This document shows positions 21,150 to 31,543 of a stretch of DNA of 33,490 bases, piece by piece. This DNA is from CAWDPQ01 sp049642465 (GTDB taxonomy: Bacteria > Acidobacteriota > Vicinamibacteria > Vicinamibacterales > 2-12-FULL-66-21), in contig JBAROV010000010.1 in the NCBI GenBank assembly GCA_049642465.1, forward strand, positions 1 through 33,490, given 5' to 3'. The notes under the pieces are model-generated. The model saw nothing but the letters and a program-made list of their open reading frames with translations. It was not told where the DNA came from and did no database searches. The number at the start of each line of letters is the position of its first letter. The stretch's first letter is position 1. The translations under genes were made by a program, and so were the position numbers.

Positions 21150-24002
21150 TCAGAATGTCGTCCCCACCGCAAACCGGAACTTGTACTTCTTCTCTGGGAG
21201 CAGATTATTATCCAGCACTCCGTAACGATTCGGGTTCATCGCGAAAATCAGCCGGAACGGCACGTTCAGGACCGGCATGAAGAAGCGGATTTCGGCGCCG
21301 ATCGAGGTCTTGAACGCCGCCGCCTCTCCGATCGTCGTCGTCGTCACCACCGGGTCGCGGTTGATGGGGGAGATGACGGAGTACGGATTGAGGATGTCGG
21401 GGATCAGCGTGCCGGAGACGGTGCGCTGAATCATCGGCTCCTTCCAGGCGAAGTTCTGTCCGCGATCCCTGACCTGTCCCGCGTCAGCGAACAAGACGAG
21501 ACGTACCGGCCCCGCCACGTGTATCAGGTATTCCGCGTTGAACAGCAGACTCTTGTTGCCCCCTAACACGAGGTCTGTTACGGGATCGCGCGGTCCAACC
21601 GTGCGAATGTCGAACCCTCGTATGCTGTACTCGCCGCCGAGATACAACTTCTCGAAAATGGGGAGTACCAAGGTGCTGCCCCAGGGGCTGATGTACTCGC
21701 CGGCCGCTCGGAAGCCTACAGACGTTCGTCGAGTGAGCGGCACGTACCAGATTGCCTCCGCGCGAGGATTGACGAAATTCGTGTTCCCGCCAATACCGGC
21801 GAAATCCACCGAAAATGTGTACCGCGTGCCGCTCGTGGGGAAAATGGGCTGATCGACCGTGTTGTAGACCCAGCTTGGGCCGATCTTGCTGATGGTGCGT
21901 TTTCCCCCCTCTGTGTCGATCAGAAGGGAATCGCGCAGGAACGGATTGCGCGCGAGGACGAGCGGATCGTTGTAAATGTCGTTGAGGTCCTTGACCCTCG
22001 TCTGCTCGAAGCTGTAGTTGAAGAACATCCGTGAGAAGTTACCGGTCTGGAACCCGTAGACGATGTTTCCACCGGTGGACGCCTGCGTGAAGAGGCCGAT
22101 CCAGCGGATCTCCCGGATGAAGAGGTCCACTCCCACCGTCATCGGCCGATCGAAGAGGAAGGGTTCAGTGAACGCGAGCTGGTAGTTCCTCGCGCGATTA
22201 CCCTGCTGCGCCGAGAGCGTAAACGTCTCGCCGCGGCCGAGGAAGTTCGAGGTCTGGAACGAGAGTTGACCGAAGAATCCGTCGAACTGCGAGACGCCGG
22301 CGCCGAAGGTCAACTGGTTGCGGTTCTGCTCCTCGAATTTCAGTCGTACGTCAACTTTGTTATCGGCGCCCGGGGTCTTGTCGACCGAGATCGCGTCCCC
22401 TTCGAGCGCCTTGAAGTATCCCAGCTGATTGAGCCGTCGGACGCTGAACTTCAACGCCTCGGTGTTGAACGGCGCCCCCTCGAGGAGCCGCATCTCGCGG
22501 CGGATGACGTTGTCCCTGGTCGTCGTATTGCCGACGAACGTGATGCGATTTACGTAGTACTGCTTTCCTTCGTTCACTCGCATCGTGACGTCCACCGTTG
22601 GCGGTTCAGCCTTGGCGGATATCGACTCGGGTTCCGCTTTCTGTGAGCCTGCGGCGCCGTCCCCCTTGGACTCCGCACCGTCCTTGCCGTCTGCGGTTTG
22701 TGCGTTCGCCTCCGCGCCCATAGCAGGCATGTCCCGCGGCTGCAGGTCGGGATATGCGGTGAATTCGTAGTAGCCGCCGGTGCCGTAGAGTTCCCGGGCT
22801 TTCTCGAGCCCCTTACGGATGTGCTTCTCGCTGTAGATCTCGCCGGTCTTCAGTTTGAAGAGCGGCCGCAGCGCCTCTGCCTTGACGACGGTGTTGCCCT
22901 CGAACGTAAAGTTCCCGACACGGTAGCGCTTGCCTTCGGTCACCGGCACTCGCAGCTGGACGTGCCGAGTGGTGTTGTCTTCGGAATCTTCGAGCACCTT
23001 GAGCTCGGGTTGTCCGATGCGTGCGGTGATGTAGCCCTTGTCTCTGTAGTATTCGAGCAGCTTGTCCGCATCTTCCGCGAACTTCTCCTCTTTATACGTC
23101 CCGCCGCCGAGGATGAAACCAAACAGTCCGGGGGCCTTGTTGTCCTTCATCTTCCGCGAGAGCGCGCGATCGCTCACCGCCTGATTGCCGATGAATTCGA
23201 TGTCGTCGATTTTGACCTTTGGACCCTCTTCGATGTTGAACGTCAGGTGCACCGTTTTCGGCCCGCCCGCGACCTCTTTGATTTCGGGTTTGATCTGGGC
23301 GTACTGATACCCCTTCTCGGCGTACAGCTCACGAACCACGCCGGCAACCTGACGGACGATGCCGGGATCGATGAAGGAGTCGAGCCGGATCGTGATTCCC
23401 TTTTCCTTCAGTTTGTCGTCGATATCCGAGTGGCTGACGCGGGTCGAGCCAACGTAGTCCACGATCTTGACCCGCTGGCGCTCTTCCATATTAAAGATGG
23501 CCAGTTTTCCCATGACGCCATTGGAATAGCGGACGTCCCGAACGTCCACGGCCAGGTCGTCGAGGAAATTGGTGGCCCACAAACGTTTGAAGTCGCCAAC
23601 CAAGGTTTCTTCGAGCGCCTCGTCGTAGGCGATCCAGCGGTTTTCTCGCGAATTGCTCGGTCTCGCCTGGATGTAATAGACGTAGGTCTGGGCGTCGATC
23701 ACGGGGGAGCCACCCTGCTTCTCGAAGCAGAGCATGTAGCCATAAAAGATCGGGCCTGAACCAGCGGGTGGAGGAGTGGCGGGCGCCGGAACTTGTTGGC
23801 CGCAAACGACCGCCGGCAGTGCCAGGACACCGGATTGTGCCGCTTCGACGGCAGGATTCTGCGGCGCCCTCTGGGGAGCCGGAACCGAAGGCGAAGGCGG
23901 CTGCGATCCAGCCGCGGGCAAGGAGGTAACCGGCGCCTGGGCGGCAGCCTGGGCGCCGTGAATGGCCACAACGGCCGTCAAGAAAGCAACAAACAATCGC
24001 AT
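21150..24002 (-). CDS. bamA: Outer membrane protein assembly factor BamA
   Basis: BamA folds and inserts beta-barrel proteins into the outer membrane. Numbering from the upstream GTG (24023), the 957-residue frame has a signal peptide to about residue 28, a Pro/Ala-rich region with two cysteines (to about 110), five POTRA domains (about 112-570), and a C-terminal 16-strand-type barrel. The lid motif is IRGF at 801-804 and the chain ends in Phe. POTRA 4 carries a roughly 46-residue Ala/Gly/Lys/Glu-rich insertion before its last strand. I prefer ATG 24002 (950 residues), which starts right at a standard signal peptide; GTG 24023 lies inside a perfect 12-bp hairpin. Downstream is the skp-like gene. 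Confidence 0.95.
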   Translation of the reverse strand: MRLFVAFLTAVVAIHGAQAAAQAPVTSLPAAGSQPPSPSVPAPQRAPQNPAVEAAQSGVLALPAVVCGQQVPAPATPPPAGSGPIFYGYMLCFEKQGGSPVIDAQTYVYYIQARPSNSRENRWIAYDEALEETLVGDFKRLWATNFLDDLAVDVRDVRYSNGVMGKLAIFNMEERQRVKIVDYVGSTRVSHSDIDDKLKEKGITIRLDSFIDPGIVRQVAGVVRELYAEKGYQYAQIKPEIKEVAGGPKTVHLTFNIEEGPKVKIDDIEFIGNQAVSDRALSRKMKDNKAPGLFGFILGGGTYKEEKFAEDADKLLEYYRDKGYITARIGQPELKVLEDSEDNTTRHVQLRVPVTEGKRYRVGNFTFEGNTVVKAEALRPLFKLKTGEIYSEKHIRKGLEKARELYGTGGYYEFTAYPDLQPRDMPAMGAEANAQTADGKDGAESKGDGAAGSQKAEPESISAKAEPPTVDVTMRVNEGKQYYVNRITFVGNTTTRDNVIRREMRLLEGAPFNTEALKFSVRRLNQLGYFKALEGDAISVDKTPGADNKVDVRLKFEEQNRNQLTFGAGVSQFDGFFGQLSFQTSNFLGRGETFTLSAQQGNRARNYQLAFTEPFLFDRPMTVGVDLFIREIRWIGLFTQASTGGNIVYGFQTGNFSRMFFNYSFEQTRVKDLNDIYNDPLVLARNPFLRDSLLIDTEGGKRTISKIGPSWVYNTVDQPIFPTSGTRYTFSVDFAGIGGNTNFVNPRAEAIWYVPLTRRTSVGFRAAGEYISPWGSTLVLPIFEKLYLGGEYSIRGFDIRTVGPRDPVTDLVLGGNKSLLFNAEYLIHVAGPVRLVLFADAGQVRDRGQNFAWKEPMIQRTVSGTLIPDILNPYSVISPINRDPVVTTTTIGEAAAFKTSIGAEIRFFMPVLNVPFRLIFAMNPNRYGVLDNNLLPEKKYKFRFAVGTTF

Positions 24003-24020
24003 AGGGGAGCTGCGGTGGGT

Positions 24021-24046
24021 CACCCACGGACGGGCGTCCGTGGGTG
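24021..24046. repeat. Perfect 12-bp inverted repeat upstream of bamA
   Basis: CACCCACGGACG and CGTCCGTGGGTG are exact complements around two bases. The hairpin ends about 18 bp before the preferred bamA ATG and would include the alternative GTG start. It might restrict ribosome access or mark mRNA processing; nothing proves either. Confidence 0.8.
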
Positions 24047-24098
24047 GACCAAGCTATGAGTTTACTGGATTTTAGACGTGCCCGGCCAGCCGGCGGTC

Positions 24099-24177
24099 GG
24101 GCCTTCGACTCGCGTGATTCGCACGCTCGCTCAGGCCGGGCCTTCGACTCGCGCGGTTCGCTGCGCTCGCTCAGGCC
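24099..24177. repeat. Two tandem 39-40-bp units between clpC and bamA
   Basis: Two tandem copies (24099-24137 and 24138-24177) start GGGCCTTCGACTCGCG and end CGCTCGCTCAGGCC. Each is bounded by GGCC...GGCC and is partly self-complementary (GGCCT/AGGCC, GAGCGAGCG). Sequences of the type CCTGAGCGAGCGCAGCGAG...TCGAAGG are dispersed repeats in many GC-rich genomes. They end 6 bp before the clpC stop codon and could serve as a transcript 3' end. Confidence 0.8.
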
Positions 24178-24183
24178 AGGGCC

Positions 24184-26619
<2,436 letters not shown>

Positions 26620-26992
26620 CCGGTTACCTATGAGTAAGGGTGGGCCCTGGCTGCTTTGCATTATAAGGCAAAGGCCGAACCGCACCAACCGCTTTCTCGG
26701 GCTAAGTACGGGCTTTTAGAGGATTTATGCCCATGCCCGTTTCCAAAGCCGCGTCACATGACGTATCGGCTGAGATTGAAATCCGCTGCATTCCCGCCTT
26801 GACGCGAGACTTCGTCAGCCGACACCACACCCACTAATGCAGGAGTGTGTACTTTGTATGACGTCGGGGGGAGGGGGATCCGTTTCAAGACCTGACGCTT
26901 GTCAGTCGCTGGTCCGTCTGACGCTCGTCTGTCGCTAGTCGCTAGTCAGTCGCAAGTCGCTAGTCAGTCGCTTCTGGACCAGAGACGAGAGA
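26620..26992. other. Regulatory and repeat gap upstream of clpC
   Basis: The 373-bp gap has no credible gene. The clpC-proximal end holds the promoter at 26660-26688. The middle (26690-26880) is unremarkable; I looked for a CIRCE-type heat-shock operator (TTAGCACTC...GAGTGCTAA) and found none. The lolD-proximal end is a repeat block of GTCGCTAGTCAGTCGC units. Confidence 0.65.
26660..26688 (-). promoter_or_regulatory. Sigma70-type promoter for clpC
   Basis: The minus strand has TTGGTG (26688-26683), a 17-base spacer, and a perfect TATAAT (26665-26660). The -35 keeps the TTG core of TTGACA. A start near 26653 leaves a leader of about 33 bases to the clpC ATG at 26619. Confidence 0.7.
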
Positions 26993-27000
26993 CTAGAGAC
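26892..27000. repeat. GTCGCTAGTC-type repeat block at the 3' end of lolD
   Basis: The left part is a run of GTCAGTCGCT/GTCGCTAGTC units, including an exact 17-bp tandem repeat AGTCGCTAGTCAGTCGC at 26937-26953 and 26955-26971. The right part (26977-27000) switches to the purine form GGACCAGAGACGAGAGACTA, so the whole is a loose inverted repeat of the same type as 21028-21148. The lolD stop codon lies in it. Confidence 0.7.
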
Positions 27001-27685
27001 CGTCGCCGTCGCCAGGGCGGTGAAGCTTGCCGTCTTCCAGCCGGAGAATCCGATCGCAGGCGCCGGCAAGACGGGGGTTGTGGGTGGCAATGATCGACGT
27101 CAACCCCTGTTCCTTGTGCATTTCCCGAAGCAGCGCATGCATCGTTTCAGCCGTGTGCTCGTCCAGATTGCCGGTGGGCTCGTCCGCGAGCAGGAGGGAG
27201 GGATGCATCACCAGGGCCCGCGCGAGCGCGACGCGCTGCTGCTCGCCGCCCGACAGCATGCCGGGCAAGTGACTCAGCCGATCGCCCAGACCGATCCGGC
27301 CCAGTAGCGCCTCCGCTCGTTGACGTCGCTCAACGGCCGGCGAATGCGCGATCCGCATGGGCATCTCGGCGTTTTCGACCGCCGTGAACTCCGGCAGCAG
27401 GTGGTGAAACTGAAACACAAAGCCGACGTGACGATTGCGGAACGATACGAGCTCGCCATCTTTGAGCGCGGCGAGATCGATGTCGCCAATCCGAACCATG
27501 CCGCCATCGCTCTGGTCGAGCCCTCCGAGCACGTGCAGCAGCGTGCTCTTTCCCACGCCTGACGCGCCGACAATCGCGACCATCTCGCCACGCTCGACCG
27601 AAAGGTCGAGACCACGCAATACCGGCAGCTCGCGGTTGCCCACGACGTAACTCTTGCGGAGGTCTGTCACCTCGACTAACGGCAT
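26993..27685 (-). CDS. lolD: Lipoprotein-releasing ABC transporter ATPase LolD
   Basis: LolD powers release of outer-membrane lipoproteins from the inner membrane, in complex with LolC/E. The 230-residue protein has Walker A GASGVGKST (40-48), a Q-loop FQFHHLLPEF (91-100), signature LSGGEQQRVALARAL (144-158), and Walker B LLLADEPTGNLDE (164-176). The FQFHHLLPEFTAVEN block is typical of LolD rather than other FtsE/MacB-type ATPases. ATG 27685 lies three bases after the permease stop. The last residues (GDGDGL) and stop codon are read from the neighbouring repeat block. Confidence 0.95.
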   Translation of the reverse strand: MPLVEVTDLRKSYVVGNRELPVLRGLDLSVERGEMVAIVGASGVGKSTLLHVLGGLDQSDGGMVRIGDIDLAALKDGELVSFRNRHVGFVFQFHHLLPEFTAVENAEMPMRIAHSPAVERRQRAEALLGRIGLGDRLSHLPGMLSGGEQQRVALARALVMHPSLLLADEPTGNLDEHTAETMHALLREMHKEQGLTSIIATHNPRLAGACDRILRLEDGKLHRPGDGDGL

Positions 27686-27688
27686 GGC

Positions 27689-28915
27689 TTACTGGTATCT
27701 CAGCGCCACGGCGGGATCGAGTTTGGCGGCAAGTCGCGAGGGATAGATGGTGGCCACAAAACAGATCAGAATGGCCGAGAGCACGACGATGACGAAGTCC
27801 TGCGGCTCCAATGTGAATGGCACGTAGGAAATCTGATAGACGTCGATTGGAATCTGGATCAACTTGTATCGATCGAAGATGTAGATCAGCAGACACCCTC
27901 CAATCGCTCCCGCGGTGGTCCCCACGAGGCCGATGATCAAGCCCTGAAGCATGAAAATCCGGCGCACGCTCGCCGCAGACGATCCCATCGTCTTCAGGAT
28001 GGCGATGTCACGGTTCTTCTCCATGACGAGCAGAATCAGCGAGGCGATGATATTGAGCGCGGCGACCATCACGATGAGGCCGATCGTGATCGAGATGGCC
28101 ATCTTCTCGAGCCAGAGTGCGGAAAACAGGTTGCGGTTCAGGTCCGCCCAATCCTGCGGATTGTACTCGGCGCCAAGACGCGCGACGATCGTATCGACCA
28201 CCTCCTGGGCCTTGAACATGTCGTCGAGCCGCAGCTCGACGTAGTCCGGGTGCTCCCTACCCAGCATGCGCATGCCAGTGTCAAGCGACACGAAGCCGTA
28301 ACCCGAGTCGAACTCGAAAAGCCCAAGGGTGAAGATGCCAGCCACCTGAAGACGACGGGGCCGCATGATCGGCCCGAACGGCGTGTTCGTCATGCCTTCG
28401 GGGGTGGTGACCTCGACGAGATCCCCCACGTGCACCTGGAGCGACTGCGCGAGGTCGCGGCCGATCAGGATTCCCTGCGGGCCGTCAGGATTCACGAGTC
28501 GATCCATGCTGCCAGCCTCGAGCGCGCGATCGACGTGGGTCACACCCTTCTCGAGGTCAGGATCGATTGCCTTGATAGTAATGAAGGCCTCCCCTTCCTT
28601 GCTCGTAATCAGCCCCTTCCCGAGCACAACTGGAGCAGCACCGGTGACCCGCGGGAGTTCGCGAAGCTTCTTTACTTCGCCTGCAGGATCTCGAATTCCG
28701 TTCACCTTCCACACGTACACGTGCGCCGCGGCTCCGACGATGCGATCGCGCAATTCAGATTGCAGGCCGGTCATCAACGCGAGGGCAATCAACAGGGCCA
28801 TCACGCCGACGGCGACGCCGATGGTGGAGATGAGCGAGATGAGAGAAATGAATGCCTGTTTACGGCCCGCCATCAGGTAGCGGAGAGCGATGAACAGCTC
28901 GAACGGGAGATTCAA
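27689..28915 (-). CDS. lolC: LolC/LolE family lipoprotein-releasing permease
   Basis: The membrane subunit partner of LolD. The 408-residue protein has the family N terminus PFELFIALRYLMAGRKQAFISLISLIS, a first membrane helix (about 23-47), a large periplasmic domain (about 50-265), and three C-terminal helices (around 272-300, 320-350, 372-395) typical of FtsX-like permeases. A single permease gene paired with one LolD suggests a homodimeric LolF-type transporter rather than a LolC plus LolE pair; that is inference, because a second gene could lie elsewhere. The ATG at 28915 overlaps the lysS stop by four bases. Confidence 0.93.
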   Translation of the reverse strand: MNLPFELFIALRYLMAGRKQAFISLISLISTIGVAVGVMALLIALALMTGLQSELRDRIVGAAAHVYVWKVNGIRDPAGEVKKLRELPRVTGAAPVVLGKGLITSKEGEAFITIKAIDPDLEKGVTHVDRALEAGSMDRLVNPDGPQGILIGRDLAQSLQVHVGDLVEVTTPEGMTNTPFGPIMRPRRLQVAGIFTLGLFEFDSGYGFVSLDTGMRMLGREHPDYVELRLDDMFKAQEVVDTIVARLGAEYNPQDWADLNRNLFSALWLEKMAISITIGLIVMVAALNIIASLILLVMEKNRDIAILKTMGSSAASVRRIFMLQGLIIGLVGTTAGAIGGCLLIYIFDRYKLIQIPIDVYQISYVPFTLEPQDFVIVVLSAILICFVATIYPSRLAAKLDPAVALRYQ

Positions 28916-30432
28916 CGCGATCTCATCAGTGGAAACAGAATCACGTCGCGAATCGACGGGCTGTTGGTCAGCAGCATGACGAGCCGATCGATTCCTACGC
29001 CCTCTCCAGCGGTAGGCGGAAGGCCATAGTCGAGGGCCCGAATGTAATCTTCGTCCATCGCGTGCGCCTCGTGGTCGCCGGCTGCGCGTTCCGCAATCTG
29101 CGCTTCGAAGCGCCGCCGCTGCTCGGCCGGATCGTTCAATTCGCTGAACGCGTTGGCCACTTCGAAACCGCCGATGTAGAGCTCGAAGCGCTCAACCGTG
29201 TCCGGATCGCCTGGCTTCTGCTTGGAGAGCGGCGACACCTCCGTCGGAAAGTCATATACGAATGTCGGCTGAACCAGGTTTTGTTCGTTGAGCCGCTCGA
29301 AGACTTCCGTCGCGATTCGACCGGCGCCCCAGCCCCCACGGATTTCGATGCCGAGACGACGGGCGAGGTCCGCGGCACGAATGGGTGAGCGAAGCTCGTC
29401 CATGGAAACGTCGACGCCGAGCTTCGCGGCTGCCGCCGCGCGTGCCCCTTCGCGGAGCGACACTCGCCGGTAAGGCGGCCTCAGCAAAATCTCGTGGTCG
29501 CCGAATCGAACGTGATCCGTCCCAACAGCCTGGAGCGCCACGAACGAGACCATTTCTTCCGTCATGGTCATCAGCTCGGTGTACTCGCTGTAGGCCTGGT
29601 AGAACTCGAGCATCGTGAATTCCGGGTTGTGTTGCGTTGAAATGCCTTCGTTCCGGAAGTTCCGATTGATCTCGTAGACCCGTTCGATCCCGCCAACCGT
29701 GAGTCGCTTGAGATAGAGCTCCGGCGCGATGCGGAGGTAGAGCTGCATGTCGAGCGCGTTGTGATGCGTCACGAAGGGGCGGGCCAGGGCACCGCCGGCA
29801 ATCGGCTGCATCATCGGCGTCTCGACTTCCAGGTACCCGCGCGCGTTCAGGAAACTCCTGATGGCCGCGAGCGCGCGGCTGCGCACCTCGAAGACCTTTC
29901 GAGAATCGGGGTTGACGATCAGGTCGAGGTAGCGCTGGCGATAGCGGGTTTCGACGTCGCTCAGTCCGTGCCACTTCTCCGGCAGCGGGATGAAACACTT
30001 CGCCAGAAATTCAAGCCGTGACGCCCGAACGGTCAACTCGTTCGTCCTGGTGCGGAACAGGTCGCCTTCCACACCGACGAAATCGCCAAAATCGAGGAGC
30101 CGGAAGATCTGGAAATCCCGTTCGGGCAGCGAGTCCTGGCGGATGTAGGCCTGAATGCGCGCGTGGCCGTCAGAGATGACGAGGAAATTGGCTTTCCCGA
30201 AACTCCGGATCGCGAGGATTCGACCCGCGGTCCGCGTGTGGATGGCCGCCTGCTCCAGTTCCTCGCCAGTCTTCTTGTCGTGCGCCGACACCAGCGCCTG
30301 GATCGTGTCGGTCCGCGCGAAGGCCCTCGGGTACGGATCGACCCCGAGGCGCACGAGTTCCTCGAAGTTCTCGCGCCGCTGGCGGATCAGATCAGATTCG
30401 CTCTTTTCGATCTTCTCGGTTTTCTGGGACAT
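28912..30432 (-). CDS. lysS: Lysyl-tRNA synthetase, class II
   Basis: This enzyme charges tRNA-Lys. The 506-residue product has the OB-fold anticodon domain (RTAGRILAIRSFGKANFLV..., about 60-165), the class II motif 1 region VETPMMQPIAGGA, motif 2 NRNFRNEG with HNPEFTMLEFYQAY, and motif 3 GLPPTAGEGVGIDRLVML near the C terminus. ATG 30432 (MSQKTEK) has GAGG three bases upstream. ATG 30441 is also possible. The frame further up to 30522 runs through a repeat hairpin and is not credible. Its stop overlaps lolC. Confidence 0.96.
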   Translation of the reverse strand: MSQKTEKIEKSESDLIRQRRENFEELVRLGVDPYPRAFARTDTIQALVSAHDKKTGEELEQAAIHTRTAGRILAIRSFGKANFLVISDGHARIQAYIRQDSLPERDFQIFRLLDFGDFVGVEGDLFRTRTNELTVRASRLEFLAKCFIPLPEKWHGLSDVETRYRQRYLDLIVNPDSRKVFEVRSRALAAIRSFLNARGYLEVETPMMQPIAGGALARPFVTHHNALDMQLYLRIAPELYLKRLTVGGIERVYEINRNFRNEGISTQHNPEFTMLEFYQAYSEYTELMTMTEEMVSFVALQAVGTDHVRFGDHEILLRPPYRRVSLREGARAAAAAKLGVDVSMDELRSPIRAADLARRLGIEIRGGWGAGRIATEVFERLNEQNLVQPTFVYDFPTEVSPLSKQKPGDPDTVERFELYIGGFEVANAFSELNDPAEQRRRFEAQIAERAAGDHEAHAMDEDYIRALDYGLPPTAGEGVGIDRLVMLLTNSPSIRDVILFPLMRSR

Positions 30433-30470
30433 CGTCCTCATTCGAACGCCAGTCGGTGTCGCGCTGTCTT

Positions 30471-30558
30471 CGATTGCCAAGAGAAAAACGGGAGAAAGGG
30501 AGAAAGGGAGAAAACAGGGCAATGCGTTCTTCTCCCCTTCTCCCGTTTCGCTCTTGGC
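30471..30558. repeat. Purine-rich inverted repeat between nusB and lysS
   Basis: The left arm (about 30476-30504) reads GCCAAGAG then AAAAACGGGAGAAAGGGAG, and the right arm (about 30529-30558) is its near-complement ending CGTTTCGCTCTTGGC; about 27 of 29 positions pair. The loop is about 24 bases. The first 18 bases (30471-30488) are identical to 4518-4535. The hairpin could end or process the ribH-nusB transcript before lysS. Confidence 0.8.
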
Positions 30559-30597
30559 TCCGTCAGTTCAGATCAGTGTACAGCGCCAGTACCCGGC

Positions 30598-31035
30598 TCA
30601 CTCTGCTCGCACCTGCCTCCGCACCGCATCCAACACCCCATTGACGAAGGGAACCGCCTCTTCCCCGCTATAGGCACGCGCGAGTTCGAGCGCCTCATTG
30701 ATTACGACCTTCGGCGGCGTACCCGAATCGGCCAGCAGTTCGTAAATCGCCATCCTCAATACGAGGCGGTCGAGCACAGCCATGCGCTCGAGGCGCCAGT
30801 TCTGCGCGTGCGCGGTGAGCAGCGCATCGATCTCATCGAGCCGGGACAACGTGCCACGAACGAGGTTATTGGCAAACTCGCGCGCCTCCTCGGGGATCTC
30901 GCGATCCGGATCGCGCGCGGGCCAGTACGTCGCGATGGTTTCGTGCGCACCAGTCCGCCCGATCTCTCCTTGATAGAGCATCTGCAGCGCCGCTTCACGA
31001 GCGCGCCGGCGGCTCGCGACGTCGACCGGACTCAT
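30598..31035 (-). CDS. nusB: Transcription antitermination factor NusB
   Basis: NusB, with NusE/S10, binds boxA RNA and supports rRNA antitermination. The 145-residue all-helical protein has the family start SRRRAREAALQMLYQGEIG (about 8-26), the LVRGTLSRLDEID block, MAVLDRLVLRMAIYELL, and the signature VVINEALELARAYSGEEAVPFVNGVLD. Length is normal. ATG 31035 overlaps the ribH stop (ATGA), the very common ribH-nusB pairing. Confidence 0.97.
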   Translation of the reverse strand: MSPVDVASRRRAREAALQMLYQGEIGRTGAHETIATYWPARDPDREIPEEAREFANNLVRGTLSRLDEIDALLTAHAQNWRLERMAVLDRLVLRMAIYELLADSGTPPKVVINEALELARAYSGEEAVPFVNGVLDAVRRQVRAE

Positions 31036-31541
31036 CGCGGTGATCCCTGAGTCGCCCGCCCGCCAGCGCGGAGCCGGCGGAAGAGCTGCGCCATTTCGAG
31101 GCCCGCTGCCGCCGCTTCAAACCCCTTGTTGTCACGGCCCTCCCCGGCCCGTGCCGCAGCCTGCGCCTCCGTGTCCGTCGTCAGAACTCCAAACGCCATC
31201 GGCACACCGGTATCGCCGGAGGCCGTCATCAGACCCGTGGCCACGGCGCGGCAGATGTAATCGAAGTGCGGCGTTTCGCCGCGAATCACGCACCCAAGCG
31301 CGATGATGGCATCGAAGCCGCCCGTATCGGCCAGCTCGCGAGCGGCCTGCGGCAGTTCGAATGCCCCGGGGACCCAGAATTCCTCCACTTCGTCCGACCC
31401 GGCGCCTGCCTCCGCGAGCGCCGCCCGCGCGCCGTCACGAAGTCGCGCTGTAATCGTCTCGTTGAATCGCGAGACGACCAGAGCGAAGCGAAAACCCGCC
31501 GCGCCGGAGAGCGGTGCGGAGTCACCGGTCGCATGACGCAC
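31032..31541 (-). CDS. ribH: 6,7-dimethyl-8-ribityllumazine synthase RibH
   Basis: RibH condenses 5-amino-6-ribitylaminouracil with dihydroxybutanone phosphate, the penultimate step of riboflavin synthesis. The 169-residue protein has VVSRFNETITARLRDGA (about 22-38), the VPGAFELPQAA block, LGCVIRGETPHFDYIC (82-97) with the conserved histidine, VPMAFGVLTTDTEAQAAAR, and GRDNKGFEAA. The start is GTG 31541 with AAGGGG eight bases upstream, inside the end of the crotonase gene. The rest of the rib pathway is not in the window. Confidence 0.96.
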   Translation of the reverse strand: MRHATGDSAPLSGAAGFRFALVVSRFNETITARLRDGARAALAEAGAGSDEVEEFWVPGAFELPQAARELADTGGFDAIIALGCVIRGETPHFDYICRAVATGLMTASGDTGVPMAFGVLTTDTEAQAAARAGEGRDNKGFEAAAAGLEMAQLFRRLRAGGRATQGSPR

Positions 31542-31543
31542 CG

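Noticed and set aside
22698..23759. Long plus-strand frame opposite bamA
   Set aside because: It is a GC-rich antisense shadow of the BamA POTRA region; the minus strand has clear domains.
26620..26992. CIRCE-type heat-shock operator upstream of clpC
   Set aside because: No TTAGCACTC-N9-GAGTGCTAA or close match was found; only a sigma70-like promoter is supported.
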